Shown: positions 1 through 9,268, numbered from the stretch's first letter. The stretch: DNA of 41,496 nucleotides from an uncultured Bacilli bacterium (GCA_944331835.1 CALVIU010000006.1:1-41496), one strand, 5' to 3'. Numbers and translations are program-made. The notes: generated by a model from the letters alone, not told the origin.

Positions 1-50
1 CATATTACCACATTATCGGTTCCTGAAATTTTGATGGCAAATTGGAATAA

Positions 51-1784
51 ATGTTACATATCTATTATAACTGCACACAAAATAAATTACAATATTTTAC
101 TATAACTGATAGAATACTTCCTCCAACTATTAATAAATTAGATGCATTTTTATTAAAAAGTACTAATAATCTTAATACACCTCAAAATAGTTTATCATGT
201 CCCATATTTCACCAAATTGGCAGTAACATCATCGACTTAATAAATTATAATGAGATAAAAAACAAAGGAGAATTATTATTTTTAAATATTAATTTTTTAA
301 AAATTTACGATGACAAAATACTATCTAAAACAACTTATTACTTAAATAAAAATAATAAAATAAAAAAATATCATGCCTTACTTGCCATACCTGCCAATAT
401 CTTATCTATTGATTTTGCTGGAAACAAAAGATATTTTTATAAATCAGTCCCTAAATATTTAGATATTTCCAAAGTACTCCCATTACTAAGTAAAGAAGAA
501 AATAATGCTTTACTTAAAGTTTCTACATTTCCATATTATACCAAAGACTTATATTTAGATACCAATGCCTTTAGTTTTGCTAAACATTCATTAATCCTCG
601 GTTCATCCGGCTCTGGCAAATCAAAATTCATTAGCAAATTAGTTTACAACATTACCCAAAACCCATCTACTAAAAACAAATATCGCATCGTTATAATCGA
701 TCCTCACGCTGATTTAGAAAATGATATTGGTGGACTTGGAAAGGTAATAGATTTTAATTATGAAAATATTGATTTATTTGAAAGTACTACTAATGATACT
801 ATTGCCCAAACCGAACTTTTTCTCGATTTATTTAAAAATATTATCGCTGAACAATACAATTCAAAATTAGAAAGAGTATTAAGACATGCTATAAATACAT
901 TGCTAATTGCCAAGTCTTTTAATTTTTCTAACTTAAGAAAAATAATCACTGATACTGAATATCGTAGCTGGTTGATAAATACCTTAAACTCTAATCTACC
1001 TACGAGCATTATCAATTTCTTCTTATCAGATTTTAATGAATTAAAAACAAAATCTTATACGGAAGCAATTTCTCCAATTATTAGTTTTATTGATGAACTA
1101 GAAATGCTCCCAGCTCTAAACAATACCAATATTGCTGAATCGTTAGAAAAAACAATTTCTAGCAACTATTTAACAATATTTTCTTTAAACCAAACTAAAA
1201 TAGGAACCAAACTAACTAAGACATTATCTGGACTAATTATGAGTCAAATGTTAACTATAATCCAAAAAAGAACCATCAATGAACCGATAATCTTCATCAT
1301 CGATGAAGTAGCCATTATTGAAAATCCTATTTTAACAAAATTCCTATCTGAAGCTAGAAAATATAATTTATCATTAATGTTAGCTAGCCAATACTTTAAC
1401 CAACTAACAGATAATCTTAAAAATGCTATTTTTGCTAACACCAGCAATTACTATATCTTCCGTGTTTCCCAAGCCGATGCCACAACCCTTGTTGATAACC
1501 TAAATATAAAAATTCCTTTAAATGATACAAAAGAAAAGAAAATTGAACTATTAAGCAATTTAAACAATCGTGAATGCCTGGTCAGAATAGAAAAAAACGG
1601 CACTTTAATTTCTCCATTTAAAGCTACAACCTTAAATTATCAAAGTATACCTTATATTAAAAAAGGATTAATGTCAATTAACCGTCCAAAATCTATTAAC
1701 AATAGTCCAACTACAACATTTAATATGAATACATCACTGAAAGCAAATGATTTAATAATTCCAGATTACAATGAAGGTGAGTGA
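51..1784 (+). CDS. T4SS-type DNA-binding / HerA-like (DUF87-type) ATPase
   Basis: Predicted cytoplasmic RecA-fold ATPase of 577 residues, expected to pump or couple DNA. Walker A is GSSGSGKS (184-191), followed by the strand IDPHAD (216-221) typical of HerA/T4SS DNA-binding domains. Walker B is IIFIIDE (413-419), and SEARKYNLSLMLASQ (433-447) is the conserved sensor/arginine-finger region of TraG/VirB4-like proteins. Residues 1-170 form a poorly recognised N-terminal domain. In-frame TAA lies immediately before ATG 51, so this is the most upstream ATG; the Shine-Dalgarno is weak. It runs into the Cys-rich gene, whose ribosome site lies inside its last codons, so the two are probably co-translated. 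The family is seen in T4SS loci and in many candidate-phyla genomes (recalled, not searched). The substrate is unknown. It could be a plasmid/ICE remnant or a dedicated chromosomal DNA translocase. Confidence 0.8.
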   Translation: MLHIYYNCTQNKLQYFTITDRILPPTINKLDAFLLKSTNNLNTPQNSLSCPIFHQIGSNIIDLINYNEIKNKGELLFLNINFLKIYDDKILSKTTYYLNKNNKIKKYHALLAIPANILSIDFAGNKRYFYKSVPKYLDISKVLPLLSKEENNALLKVSTFPYYTKDLYLDTNAFSFAKHSLILGSSGSGKSKFISKLVYNITQNPSTKNKYRIVIIDPHADLENDIGGLGKVIDFNYENIDLFESTTNDTIAQTELFLDLFKNIIAEQYNSKLERVLRHAINTLLIAKSFNFSNLRKIITDTEYRSWLINTLNSNLPTSIINFFLSDFNELKTKSYTEAISPIISFIDELEMLPALNNTNIAESLEKTISSNYLTIFSLNQTKIGTKLTKTLSGLIMSQMLTIIQKRTINEPIIFIIDEVAIIENPILTKFLSEARKYNLSLMLASQYFNQLTDNLKNAIFANTSNYYIFRVSQADATTLVDNLNIKIPLNDTKEKKIELLSNLNNRECLVRIEKNGTLISPFKATTLNYQSIPYIKKGLMSINRPKSINNSPTTTFNMNTSLKANDLIIPDYNEGE

Positions 1785-1788
1785 TAAA

Positions 1789-2487
1789 ATGAACGATAAA
1801 AAAGCCTTAGAAATAATCAACAAAATATTTAACAATGTATTTAATCAAGAAAATTTATTTACATTAGAAGAATTATTTAAAAAATTTGCCTTTGATATCA
1901 AACTTCCTAAACAAGTGTTAGATTCTACAACCAATGAACCAACTTGGAGTAACTCAGCTAACAGCCCAAAATTTATAACTAATACCAACATGATAAAAAA
2001 AGATACAACTAAAGGCTGGATGTTGCCTAAAAAAGAGATAAATAATATTGATCAAATAATTGAAATTTGGAACAATATCAACCTAACTACCACCGAACGC
2101 GTTTATGATTCTATAAATGTAGCCAAGAGTGATACTATTTATTCTTGTGAAAATGTCTATAGATCCAATGACTCAAGAGCCTGCAAAAATATTGTCTACT
2201 GCAATTCTTGTGGTAACTCCGAATATATGCTAGCTAGTCAAAGATCTGGAAACTGTATATTTTGTATTCGTACTAATGATTCCCAAAACTGTAGCAACTC
2301 CTATAATGTAATTTGTTCCAATAAAATAATAAATTCTTTATTTATTCAAGATTGTTCTGATCTTTATGAATGTATGTTTTGTGCTCATATTTCATCCAAA
2401 AAATATTGTATTGCTAATATGCAATTTACTGAAAATGAGTATTATACAATTAAAAAAGCCATTATAAATTGGCTCTTAAATTCTTAA
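1789..2487 (+). CDS. cysteine-rich repeat protein paired with the DUF87-type ATPase
   Basis: 232 residues, soluble, function unknown. Residues 1-100 are Lys/Asn-rich and helical. From about 105 on there are short repeats of about 10-20 residues with twelve cysteines (120, 132, 138, 141, 156, 159, 168, 176, 189, 195, 198, 207), several as CxxC, and Ser/Asn turns, as in a short beta-helix or metal-binding stack. The end, KKYCIANMQFTENEYY (204-219), matches the C-terminal signature I recall from candidate-phyla proteins labelled loosely as CaiB/BaiF-like, a name that says nothing reliable about function. ATG 1789 is chosen over ATG 1771 because AAGGTGA (1774-1780) sits 8 nt before it. Its stop overlaps the stop of the convergent GNAT gene. 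The adjacency to a DNA-pumping ATPase suggests a partner role (inference). Confidence 0.7.
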   Translation: MNDKKALEIINKIFNNVFNQENLFTLEELFKKFAFDIKLPKQVLDSTTNEPTWSNSANSPKFITNTNMIKKDTTKGWMLPKKEINNIDQIIEIWNNINLTTTERVYDSINVAKSDTIYSCENVYRSNDSRACKNIVYCNSCGNSEYMLASQRSGNCIFCIRTNDSQNCSNSYNVICSNKIINSLFIQDCSDLYECMFCAHISSKKYCIANMQFTENEYYTIKKAIINWLLNS

Positions 2488-2966
2488 TCAATTTTCTTCA
2501 TCATTTCAATACTTCTATCAAAATATCCTAACTTTTTATATAACTCATAGGCATTTACATTATAAGCAAAGACATCTATTAAAATTCCTTTACAACCAAT
2601 ACTTCTAAAATAATCTTCCATTCTTTTCATAAGAGCAGTTCCAATTCCTTGCCCTCTTACTTTGTTACTTACAACTAATTCAGTAATTCTACCTCTCCTC
2701 GGTGCTTTAAAATCATACATTTCTTCATCATCGTTATTAATTAATCCAACAATTAACCCCATTACTTCATTACCATCTATTGCTAAAAATATTTTTCCTT
2801 GATACTTTTTCACTTCATCCATAGTTTTAGCAAAATAACTATCTCGAAACTCATCAGTTAAAATATTGTATCCTTCTCTATCAATACTTGCAATATATTC
2901 TTGCAATTCCACCAATAAATTTTTGACATCTTCTTTGTACTTTTTTTCATATTCAACTATCCTCAT
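2484..2966 (-). CDS. GNAT-family N-acetyltransferase
   Basis: 160-residue cytoplasmic acetyltransferase of the GNAT superfamily, transferring acetyl from acetyl-CoA to an amine that cannot be predicted. The acetyl-CoA pyrophosphate loop is RGQGIGT (104-110), preceded by the usual strand ITELVVS (94-100). The C-terminal NAYELYKKLGY (138-148) is the typical motif-B ending. Length is normal for a single GNAT domain. ATG 2966 has GGAG about 8 nt upstream and lies inside the end of the upstream TPR gene (14-nt overlap), so it is translationally coupled to it. The 3' end overlaps the convergent Cys-rich gene by 4 nt at a shared TTAA, each stop lying in the other's stop. Confidence 0.9.
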   Translation of the reverse strand: MRIVEYEKKYKEDVKNLLVELQEYIASIDREGYNILTDEFRDSYFAKTMDEVKKYQGKIFLAIDGNEVMGLIVGLINNDDEEMYDFKAPRRGRITELVVSNKVRGQGIGTALMKRMEDYFRSIGCKGILIDVFAYNVNAYELYKKLGYFDRSIEMMKKID

Positions 2967-5220
2967 TTATATTACTCCTAAATCTAACTAAAGTTGCTCC
3001 TCCATTAATATAAAGTTTTTTATTTCTTTTGACTTCCTCCGCTAACTCAATGTTTTCTTTACTTTTCCCTGGCATTTTTTCAAAAAGTTTAATATAACTT
3101 TCCCCTTTATCTACACTACCATTCATAAAACATTCTCTAGCTAAAAGAAGTAAAACTCTTGCCATTTGATTATCATTATATCCTAAATAATAACAAATAC
3201 TTTTAGCATCATGCCCATTCACTAATACCGCACCCTTGATTGCTTCAAAATCTGTATCTACAGCACTTAGATTAAATTCATCAAGTTTAACATCAACATA
3301 AGGTTTTACTGCTTCATTTTTTTTATCAGCCAACTCATCAAACTGTTTTATAACTTTGGTAAAATCATAAGGAGTCTTCATCTTTTTATCTTTTTTACTT
3401 TCTTCTTGCGCTATTATTAAATAATCAATTGCTCTTTGATATTCTCCAAGATGCCCATAAGCCATACCCATTCTAAAACAAGTATAAGCACTTACAAACT
3501 TTAAAGTTAATAATTTTTTACAATCTTCTACTACTTCCCTATATTTTCTTCTATTATATTTTCTTTTTAAATTTTGCATTATCGCTTTAGCATCAATATA
3601 GCGGAACTCCTCAGGAATATAATGCAACACTATTCTCCTAGGTTCTTTATCACCTATTGTAAAAAATTTAACATTTGCCAAAGTTCGTATTTGCTTAATG
3701 ATTTCTTCTCGCTCTTCTAAAGTCATCGGCACAAGCAAAACCAAATCTTTATTTTGTACCAACACCTGATAATTAATTTGCAAATAATCGGAAACTTGTT
3801 CACCAATTTTATTTCCGTCTGTTGAAATTTCTTCCCTAATTAATACTACATTTTCCAAACTATCGCCTTTTGTTTCAACCTCAATTTTCACTTCCCTTTC
3901 CACATTTATTTTCTCTTTTTCTCTTAAAGTTATAACTATTTCCAAAACTAATTTCGCTGCACTCAAATTACCTTCTTTAATATAATCTTGCAATAACTCA
4001 TTATAATAATCTAAATCTATCTTAAACGTATCATTCTTAAGCTGAACCAACAAACTAATTGGCTTAGTAAAAGTTAAATCCCCATCTAATACACATAATT
4101 TTATATGATTAAGCACTATTAACTTGTATTCTTCCTTTTGTATATTTTTTAAGTATTCTTCCAAAACTTTTTCGGAATAGGGCATATCATTTGCAAGTAA
4201 AGCATTAAATAGTAGCGCTAGTAAATCCTTATTTTCTTCACTCTTTTTCTTTTCACTCTGTAACTTTTCATTCTGCAAAGTATTTTCTAGACTACATATA
4301 CTATTAAGCATATCGATTAACAATAAATCATCAATTTTCTCTTCAAGGGCTTTAGAAAACTCATTAGCCATAATATAAGAAAAAATCGTATTATCTTTTA
4401 CTTCTAATTTCGGTAAAACTTCTCTATAAGTAATCATATCTACATAACTTTTAACCAAATATAAATAAATATATTCCAATTTACTTAAAGAAAATCTTTC
4501 TTGTTTCGTCTTTAATAATGTAATAAATTCATCGTATTTACCATGTTCCCATAAATCTTTTAAAGAGCTAATTAAACTATTTTGCACATCATATAATAAT
4601 TTTCCAATTAATATATCCGCCGCTTGTTTTTTCTTACCATTTTTCAAATATAATTGTAAATTTAAAGCAGCATAAGCAAATTTACCATTGTAAATAGCCT
4701 TTCTAATTTCATTCATTCCCTCAATGTTACTATATCTTTTATCACCATCATTTACAAACAAATCTTCTATTTGCATCAAATTAACAAATTGTTTATATTC
4801 ATCTGGCAAATCACAGATAAAATTAAGTAAATATAAATAACAATTAAAATCTTTTTGATAACACATATTTTTTGTTTCTAATAAAACACCTAAAAAACTT
4901 ACAGCTTTATCATATTGTTTATTTAATATGGCATTGAAAAATAGATTAAATGTCGCCCCGCCATGTTTTGGATCTATTTCCAAGCACCTAATAAAACACT
5001 TACGTGCCATATCTTTATCGTTGTATAATAATCTTTTTCCATAAATGTATAATTTATTGACATCTAAAAATTCATAATGTCCTATTTTAACTCTTCTAAT
5101 TATCTCTTCATCTATTAATTTCTTAATGTCCCTACTACTATATCCCCATTCTTTTATTTGTTTAGTAGTAAAATTTACTCCATCATTTATAATTCCATCA
5201 TATAACTTTATTAAATCCAT
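2953..5220 (-). CDS. winged-helix-like N-terminus plus TPR-like repeat protein (copy 1)
   Basis: 755 residues, no signal peptide or membrane segment. Residues about 1-60 read like a small winged helix of the AbiEi/antitoxin type (WGYSSRDIKKLIDEE followed by a beta wing, IRRVKIGHYEFLD). Residues 65-330 and the C-terminal third hold TPR-like helix pairs, for example ARKCFIRCLEIDPKHGGA near 78 and TCFRMGMAYGHLGEYQRAIDYL in the C-terminal third. A middle part with VLVQNKDLVLLVPMTLEERE recurs in the neighbour gene, and so does RRIVLHYIPEEFRYIDAK. It is a clear paralogue of the gene at 5240-7165, only 19 nt downstream of it, so a tandem duplication. Start ATG 5220 has GGTGA about 7 nt upstream. Role unknown: perhaps a regulator or scaffold. 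The winged-helix reading is by eye and moderately uncertain. Confidence 0.75.
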   Translation of the reverse strand: MDLIKLYDGIINDGVNFTTKQIKEWGYSSRDIKKLIDEEIIRRVKIGHYEFLDVNKLYIYGKRLLYNDKDMARKCFIRCLEIDPKHGGATFNLFFNAILNKQYDKAVSFLGVLLETKNMCYQKDFNCYLYLLNFICDLPDEYKQFVNLMQIEDLFVNDGDKRYSNIEGMNEIRKAIYNGKFAYAALNLQLYLKNGKKKQAADILIGKLLYDVQNSLISSLKDLWEHGKYDEFITLLKTKQERFSLSKLEYIYLYLVKSYVDMITYREVLPKLEVKDNTIFSYIMANEFSKALEEKIDDLLLIDMLNSICSLENTLQNEKLQSEKKKSEENKDLLALLFNALLANDMPYSEKVLEEYLKNIQKEEYKLIVLNHIKLCVLDGDLTFTKPISLLVQLKNDTFKIDLDYYNELLQDYIKEGNLSAAKLVLEIVITLREKEKINVEREVKIEVETKGDSLENVVLIREEISTDGNKIGEQVSDYLQINYQVLVQNKDLVLLVPMTLEEREEIIKQIRTLANVKFFTIGDKEPRRIVLHYIPEEFRYIDAKAIMQNLKRKYNRRKYREVVEDCKKLLTLKFVSAYTCFRMGMAYGHLGEYQRAIDYLIIAQEESKKDKKMKTPYDFTKVIKQFDELADKKNEAVKPYVDVKLDEFNLSAVDTDFEAIKGAVLVNGHDAKSICYYLGYNDNQMARVLLLLARECFMNGSVDKGESYIKLFEKMPGKSKENIELAEEVKRNKKLYINGGATLVRFRSNINEDS

Positions 5221-5239
5221 ACTTTATCACCATTTTAAC

Positions 5240-7165
5240 CTAATTGTTTCCTTTAGGTTTAATTCTCCTCAAGCCACCATTTTTCTGTTCTGAGCTAGAT
5301 AATTCATCTTCAATAACTTTAAATTGTTCTGTAAAGTCGCATGGTCTATTCCTATCTTCTTTGGCTAATTCAGTTGCTACAATTAAATAATCCCTTGCTT
5401 TTTTATAGTCTCCTAATTTGAAATAAGCCATCCCCATTTTTATACATACAAATGACTTAATAGTTTTCAATTTTAAAATTTCTAAACCGATTGTAATAAC
5501 ATTTTCATAGTTATTACAAGTATAAGCTGTATTAAAATCAAATAATAATTCCTTAATATCAATATACTCTCTTGACATAGGGACATAATGCAAAACCAAT
5601 CTCCTAGGTTCTTCTCCAATTACTAAAGCATTAATATCAGGATATTTATCAATTGTATCTAATACTCTACTTCTTTCTTCTTGTAACATTGGTTCTAGTA
5701 AAACTATTCCTTTATCTTGTAATAATTCTTTAACTTTATCATCTACATATTGCATTTCTTGTCTTCTTGTAACTACAAAATTTAAAACATCAACTATATC
5801 TAATGATGATTCTAATAACAATCCGTTTTCTTTAGAATCTACAACTCTAACAGAATCTGGCAACACAACTAAAGTTAATGCATTAGGATTACAAAAATTT
5901 ACAAGCATTTCTAAAACAAGTTGGGCTTCATTCCATTTATTTTCCTTTAAAAAACTATTTAATAAATTATTATAATGTGTCATATCAAATTCATATGTAT
6001 CATTTTTTATCCTTGCCAAAATAGTAATAGGTTCTTCAAATGTTTTATCATTTTCTAACATACACAATTTAAAATGCCCACTAATTAAAGGAAAATATGC
6101 CATTTTATTACAAGAAATCAAATAAGTTATTAAAATTCTATCACATTTCTCTAAATTGTCTTCTAAAAAGGCTTTAGTTAAATCATCAAAAGATGTTTTA
6201 ATTTCTGTTTCTTCTATTAATGCACATAAATCTTCTAATACGATTTTAAATATTGTTACAATTCCCTTAGTATCTGGATAAATAGCCTTTAATGCTAACC
6301 CAAAATTATTACTTTCCGCTAAAGCAAATACATTATCACTACTAGGGATTAGTCTTTGAGGTATTATACCTGACTTTTGTATATTCAAATAAACTCTTAC
6401 CAAATTTTTGATAATGCTTTCAAAAACAGGTAAAGGAGCTTTTTCATTACGAGTATTTAAAAACTCCAAAACTTTTTCATATTCATGTTGTTCACACAAA
6501 CTACTCAGATTTTTTACCAATATGTTTTGATCATCAAGTAATAGTGAACGCATTAAAACATCTGCACTAATCATATTAGCACTATAATCATTTAAAATTT
6601 TAATAGCACCGTTAAAATTCCCCTCAAATATAAAAGTTCTAATCATATTTTCAACAACTATATTTTTATATCTTCTATCATTTTTCTCAACCAAGACATC
6701 TTCTGCAGTTAATTCTTTAATAAGTTTTTTATATTCATCCGGTAAATCAATTACCAAATTTAGTAATAATAAGTAACAATTTATATCTGCCCAATAATTT
6801 TTATCATTAGTCTTCATTAAAGGCGAAAGATACTTTAAAGCTTCTTGGAATTTCCCTTTTAATACATTATCAAAAAACACATTAAAGTTTGCCCCTTCAT
6901 GACTAGGATCAATTTCTAAGCATTTGGTAAAGCATTTATAAGCAAATGATTTATCTACTTTTAAAAACATTATACCAAAATAATATAATTTAGAAGCATC
7001 AACATATTTATATGCACTACTTCCATCTTTTTCTATTTCCCCAGAATCTAATAATTCCTTTATTTCTGAATCATCAAAACCCCAAAGTTTTAATGACTCA
7101 TCAGTAATATCCCAACCATCGACAACTCCCCTATATAAATTTCTAATCTTTATTGTTTTTTCCAT
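5240..7165 (-). CDS. winged-helix-like N-terminus plus TPR-like repeat protein (copy 2)
   Basis: 641 residues from ATG 7165, preferred to an upstream GTG (7177) because GAGGT sits 5 nt before the ATG. The architecture matches the next gene: an N-terminal helix-turn-helix-like block (DESLKLWGFDDSEIKELLDSG), then TPR-like pairs (YKCFTKCLEIDPSHEGANFN), a low-similarity middle, the shared segment RRLVLHYVPMSREYIDIKEL, and a C-terminal TPR (CIKMGMAYFKLGDYKKARDYL). It is shorter than copy 1 and lacks part of its middle. It is the first gene of a minus-strand operon continuing into copy 1 and the GNAT gene. A possible extended -10 (TGGTAATAT) lies in the 40 nt upstream. No enzymatic motif is visible. 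Function unknown. Confidence 0.75.
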   Translation of the reverse strand: MEKTIKIRNLYRGVVDGWDITDESLKLWGFDDSEIKELLDSGEIEKDGSSAYKYVDASKLYYFGIMFLKVDKSFAYKCFTKCLEIDPSHEGANFNVFFDNVLKGKFQEALKYLSPLMKTNDKNYWADINCYLLLLNLVIDLPDEYKKLIKELTAEDVLVEKNDRRYKNIVVENMIRTFIFEGNFNGAIKILNDYSANMISADVLMRSLLLDDQNILVKNLSSLCEQHEYEKVLEFLNTRNEKAPLPVFESIIKNLVRVYLNIQKSGIIPQRLIPSSDNVFALAESNNFGLALKAIYPDTKGIVTIFKIVLEDLCALIEETEIKTSFDDLTKAFLEDNLEKCDRILITYLISCNKMAYFPLISGHFKLCMLENDKTFEEPITILARIKNDTYEFDMTHYNNLLNSFLKENKWNEAQLVLEMLVNFCNPNALTLVVLPDSVRVVDSKENGLLLESSLDIVDVLNFVVTRRQEMQYVDDKVKELLQDKGIVLLEPMLQEERSRVLDTIDKYPDINALVIGEEPRRLVLHYVPMSREYIDIKELLFDFNTAYTCNNYENVITIGLEILKLKTIKSFVCIKMGMAYFKLGDYKKARDYLIVATELAKEDRNRPCDFTEQFKVIEDELSSSEQKNGGLRRIKPKGNN

Positions 7166-7204
7166 ATAATACCTCACTTAACGCTTATATTACCACAAAT
7201 AAAG

Positions 7205-7235
7205 AAAAATAAAAAGAACAAAACAAATTGTTCTT
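7205..7235 (-). terminator. Rho-independent terminator of the GntR-ABC operon
   Basis: Inverted repeat AAGAACAA / TTGTTCTT (7214-7221 and 7228-7235) with a 6-nt loop. On the minus strand it is followed by TTTATTT. It directly follows the stop of the ABC permease gene, and the promoter of the TPR operon begins just beyond it. Confidence 0.6.
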
Positions 7236-7865
7236 CTAAAATTCTTTCTTCAAATATATTTTTTTAGATACAAAATAAGATATTACCAATAATATAACAG
7301 CCGCTAAAGGTATTAAAATATAATAATATTTATTAAAAATTTCAATAAAACCAGTAGCATTTTCTAAATCTATTCCTGTAAAAATAAATCCAAGCAATCC
7401 AGCAATAGCAAACACTCCTACAAATAATCCAATACGACCTTTTTCCACTCCAAATTTAAATATCAGAGGAAACATTATTGCTTCAAGTAACACGATAGAA
7501 AACACACAACCTAAAATCATTCCAAACATTTCAAAGTAATTTATATTTTGTTCAAAAAGTCCCATAATTCCTGTGATAACAACAGTTACCAAAAGAGCAA
7601 TTGCCCATAAAATTATACTAGCAACATACTTAGCCTTTACTATATTTTTTCTAGAAACCGGTAAGGATATAGCATATGCATCCCATTTGTTATATTCATC
7701 ATAACTAAATGTCGTTATAAAAACCATCATCGAAACAAACACTGGTACAATAACTATAATGTTATTTTCTTGGAAAGCCAATATCAAAAATACCACTAAA
7801 AATAATATTACTTGTCTTATATTACCTTTAATCATAAGTAAATCTTTTTTTACTAAACCTAACAT
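7236..7865 (-). CDS. ABC-2 type transporter permease
   Basis: 209-residue integral membrane protein with about six hydrophobic segments, the permease half of a small ABC-2 exporter. The segment DEYNKWDAYAISLPVSRKNIVKAKY (residues about 56-80) is the typical cytoplasmic coupling stretch of ABC-2 permeases in GntR/YtrA-linked modules. ATG 7865 follows GGGGGA at 6 nt and overlaps the end of the ATPase gene by 7 nt, so the subunits are coupled. The substrate is not deducible. Family precedent (YtrABCDEF, antibiotic-stress ABC modules of Bacillota) suggests export of, or protection from, cell-envelope compounds (inference). Confidence 0.85.
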   Translation of the reverse strand: MLGLVKKDLLMIKGNIRQVILFLVVFLILAFQENNIIVIVPVFVSMMVFITTFSYDEYNKWDAYAISLPVSRKNIVKAKYVASIILWAIALLVTVVITGIMGLFEQNINYFEMFGMILGCVFSIVLLEAIMFPLIFKFGVEKGRIGLFVGVFAIAGLLGFIFTGIDLENATGFIEIFNKYYYILIPLAAVILLVISYFVSKKIYLKKEF

Positions 7866-8725
7866 ATTTTATCCCCCTTTATCATTAATACCATTAAATC
7901 CTCCAATGTAATTTTATCAACAACCATATTTTTATACTTTTTACTTACTTTATTTCTATCGCTAACTAAAATTTCATAATTATATTTATTCTTTTTATAT
8001 GCCATATAATCACTTTTATCTATCTTGGCAAACTCATCCAAATTACATTTAAGTATTCCATAATTATCTAGTATTTCATCTCTAGTTTTATTTATCAAAA
8101 CTTTTCCCTTATCGATAAATACTATTTCATCTGCAATATGTTCTAAATCACTAGTTATATGTGTTGAAAATAAAATTGTATGTTCATCATCAGCAATAAA
8201 TTTTAAAAATATATCTAAAACTTCATTTCTAACCACCGGATCTAATCCACTCGTCGGTTCATCAAGTATTAATAATTTAGGATGATGAGCAAGAGCAGTA
8301 GCAATCTCTAACTTTTTACGCATTCCTTTTGATAATTTTTTAATAATACTAGTAACTGGTATATTAAATTCTTTTAGATAAGTATAATATAATTTACTAT
8401 CCCAAGACTTATATATACTTTTCATCACCGAATCAATGTCCTTAGCATTTAATACCTCCGGAAAAAAGGTATTATCTAAAACGACTCCAATATCCTCTTT
8501 TATAAGAGTTTCATAACTTTTTATATTTTTTCCAAAAATTTTTATTTCTCCTTTATTGATTCTTAAAATGTCCAAAATAGATTTAATTAATGTAGTTTTA
8601 CCAGCACCATTTTCTCCGATTAACCCAATAATTTCCCCACTAGGAATATCTAAATTTAATTCTCCCAATTGAAAATTATCATCATATCTTTTAACTAAAT
8701 TTTTAATTTCTATTGCTTTATTCAT
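7859..8725 (-). CDS. ABC transporter ATP-binding protein (YtrB-like)
   Basis: 288-residue ABC ATPase. Walker A GENGAGKT (37-44), a degenerate signature LSKGM (131-135) where LSGGQ is usual, Walker B LLILDE (151-156) and the D-loop/H-loop stretch are all present. The LSKGM signature is common in the YtrB/ABC-2 exporter group. About 90 C-terminal residues beyond the NBD carry the charged tail seen in this subfamily. Start ATG 8725 is chosen over 8740 because GGAG lies 9 nt upstream. The ATG lies inside the last codons of the GntR gene (8-nt overlap). It powers the permease encoded next and is controlled by the GntR protein encoded before it (inference from the operon). Confidence 0.88.
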   Translation of the reverse strand: MNKAIEIKNLVKRYDDNFQLGELNLDIPSGEIIGLIGENGAGKTTLIKSILDILRINKGEIKIFGKNIKSYETLIKEDIGVVLDNTFFPEVLNAKDIDSVMKSIYKSWDSKLYYTYLKEFNIPVTSIIKKLSKGMRKKLEIATALAHHPKLLILDEPTSGLDPVVRNEVLDIFLKFIADDEHTILFSTHITSDLEHIADEIVFIDKGKVLINKTRDEILDNYGILKCNLDEFAKIDKSDYMAYKKNKYNYEILVSDRNKVSKKYKNMVVDKITLEDLMVLMIKGDKIC

Positions 8726-9101
8726 AATCATCATCTCCATAAAATATATCTATTAAATCTTTAATATCTTCTTTTTTTAACTTAAATTGTTTAGCAATAC
8801 TTATAATTTCTTCAATATGACTTTCAATATCTCTTTGGGCTTGTTCTCGAGCAAGTTCAGTGTTTTTGGGAGCAACAAAAGTCCCTTTCCCCTGTCTTGA
8901 AACAATATATCCTTCAGTCTCAAGTTCATCATAAGCCTTCTTTATAGTCATGACACTTATTTTAATATCTTGAGCTAAATTTCTGATCGATGGCAATGCT
9001 TCATCTTCTGCTAACTCGCCATTCATTATTTGCGTTTTTATCGCATTTTTTATCTGCTCATAAATAGGAACCGAACTACTATTACTAATAATAATTTTCA
9101 T
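8718..9101 (-). CDS. GntR-family (YtrA subfamily) transcriptional regulator
   Basis: 127-residue DNA-binding repressor. The N-terminal GntR winged helix spans about residues 8-75 (PIYEQIKNAIKTQIMNGEL, ALPSIRNLAQDIKISVMTIKKAYDELE, then the wing YIVSRQGKGTFVA). Only about 50 residues follow, the short helical dimerisation tail that marks the YtrA subfamily, with no ligand-binding domain. ATG 9101 has a strong AAGGAGG site 6 nt upstream. It is the first gene of the operon with the ABC ATPase and permease. A palindrome overlapping the -10 box of its promoter is the likely autoregulatory site. Confidence 0.92.
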   Translation of the reverse strand: MKIIISNSSSVPIYEQIKNAIKTQIMNGELAEDEALPSIRNLAQDIKISVMTIKKAYDELETEGYIVSRQGKGTFVAPKNTELAREQAQRDIESHIEEIISIAKQFKLKKEDIKDLIDIFYGDDDYE

Positions 9102-9112
9102 TACTGCCTCCT

Positions 9113-9149
9113 TGTTATACAGTATATAACACTATATTACACTTGTCAA
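9113..9149 (-). promoter_or_regulatory. near-consensus promoter with overlapping GntR operator
   Basis: On the minus strand: TTGACA (9144-9149), a 17-nt spacer, then TATACT (9121-9126). The palindrome TGTTATACAGTATATAACA (9113-9131; arms of 7, 5-nt centre) covers the -10 box and the start region. This is where a YtrA-type repressor would block initiation. The boxes and symmetry are seen directly; binding by the adjacent GntR protein is inferred. Confidence 0.8.
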
Positions 9150-9268
9150 TAGAATATTCCAAATATAATTTTTCGACAAATACCCCTAAAACTAGATTTT
9201 TTATGACAAAATCTCCTATTCCCTAATTTAAACTCTTGTGTTAGGATACATAGCCAAGGAGGAAATAT

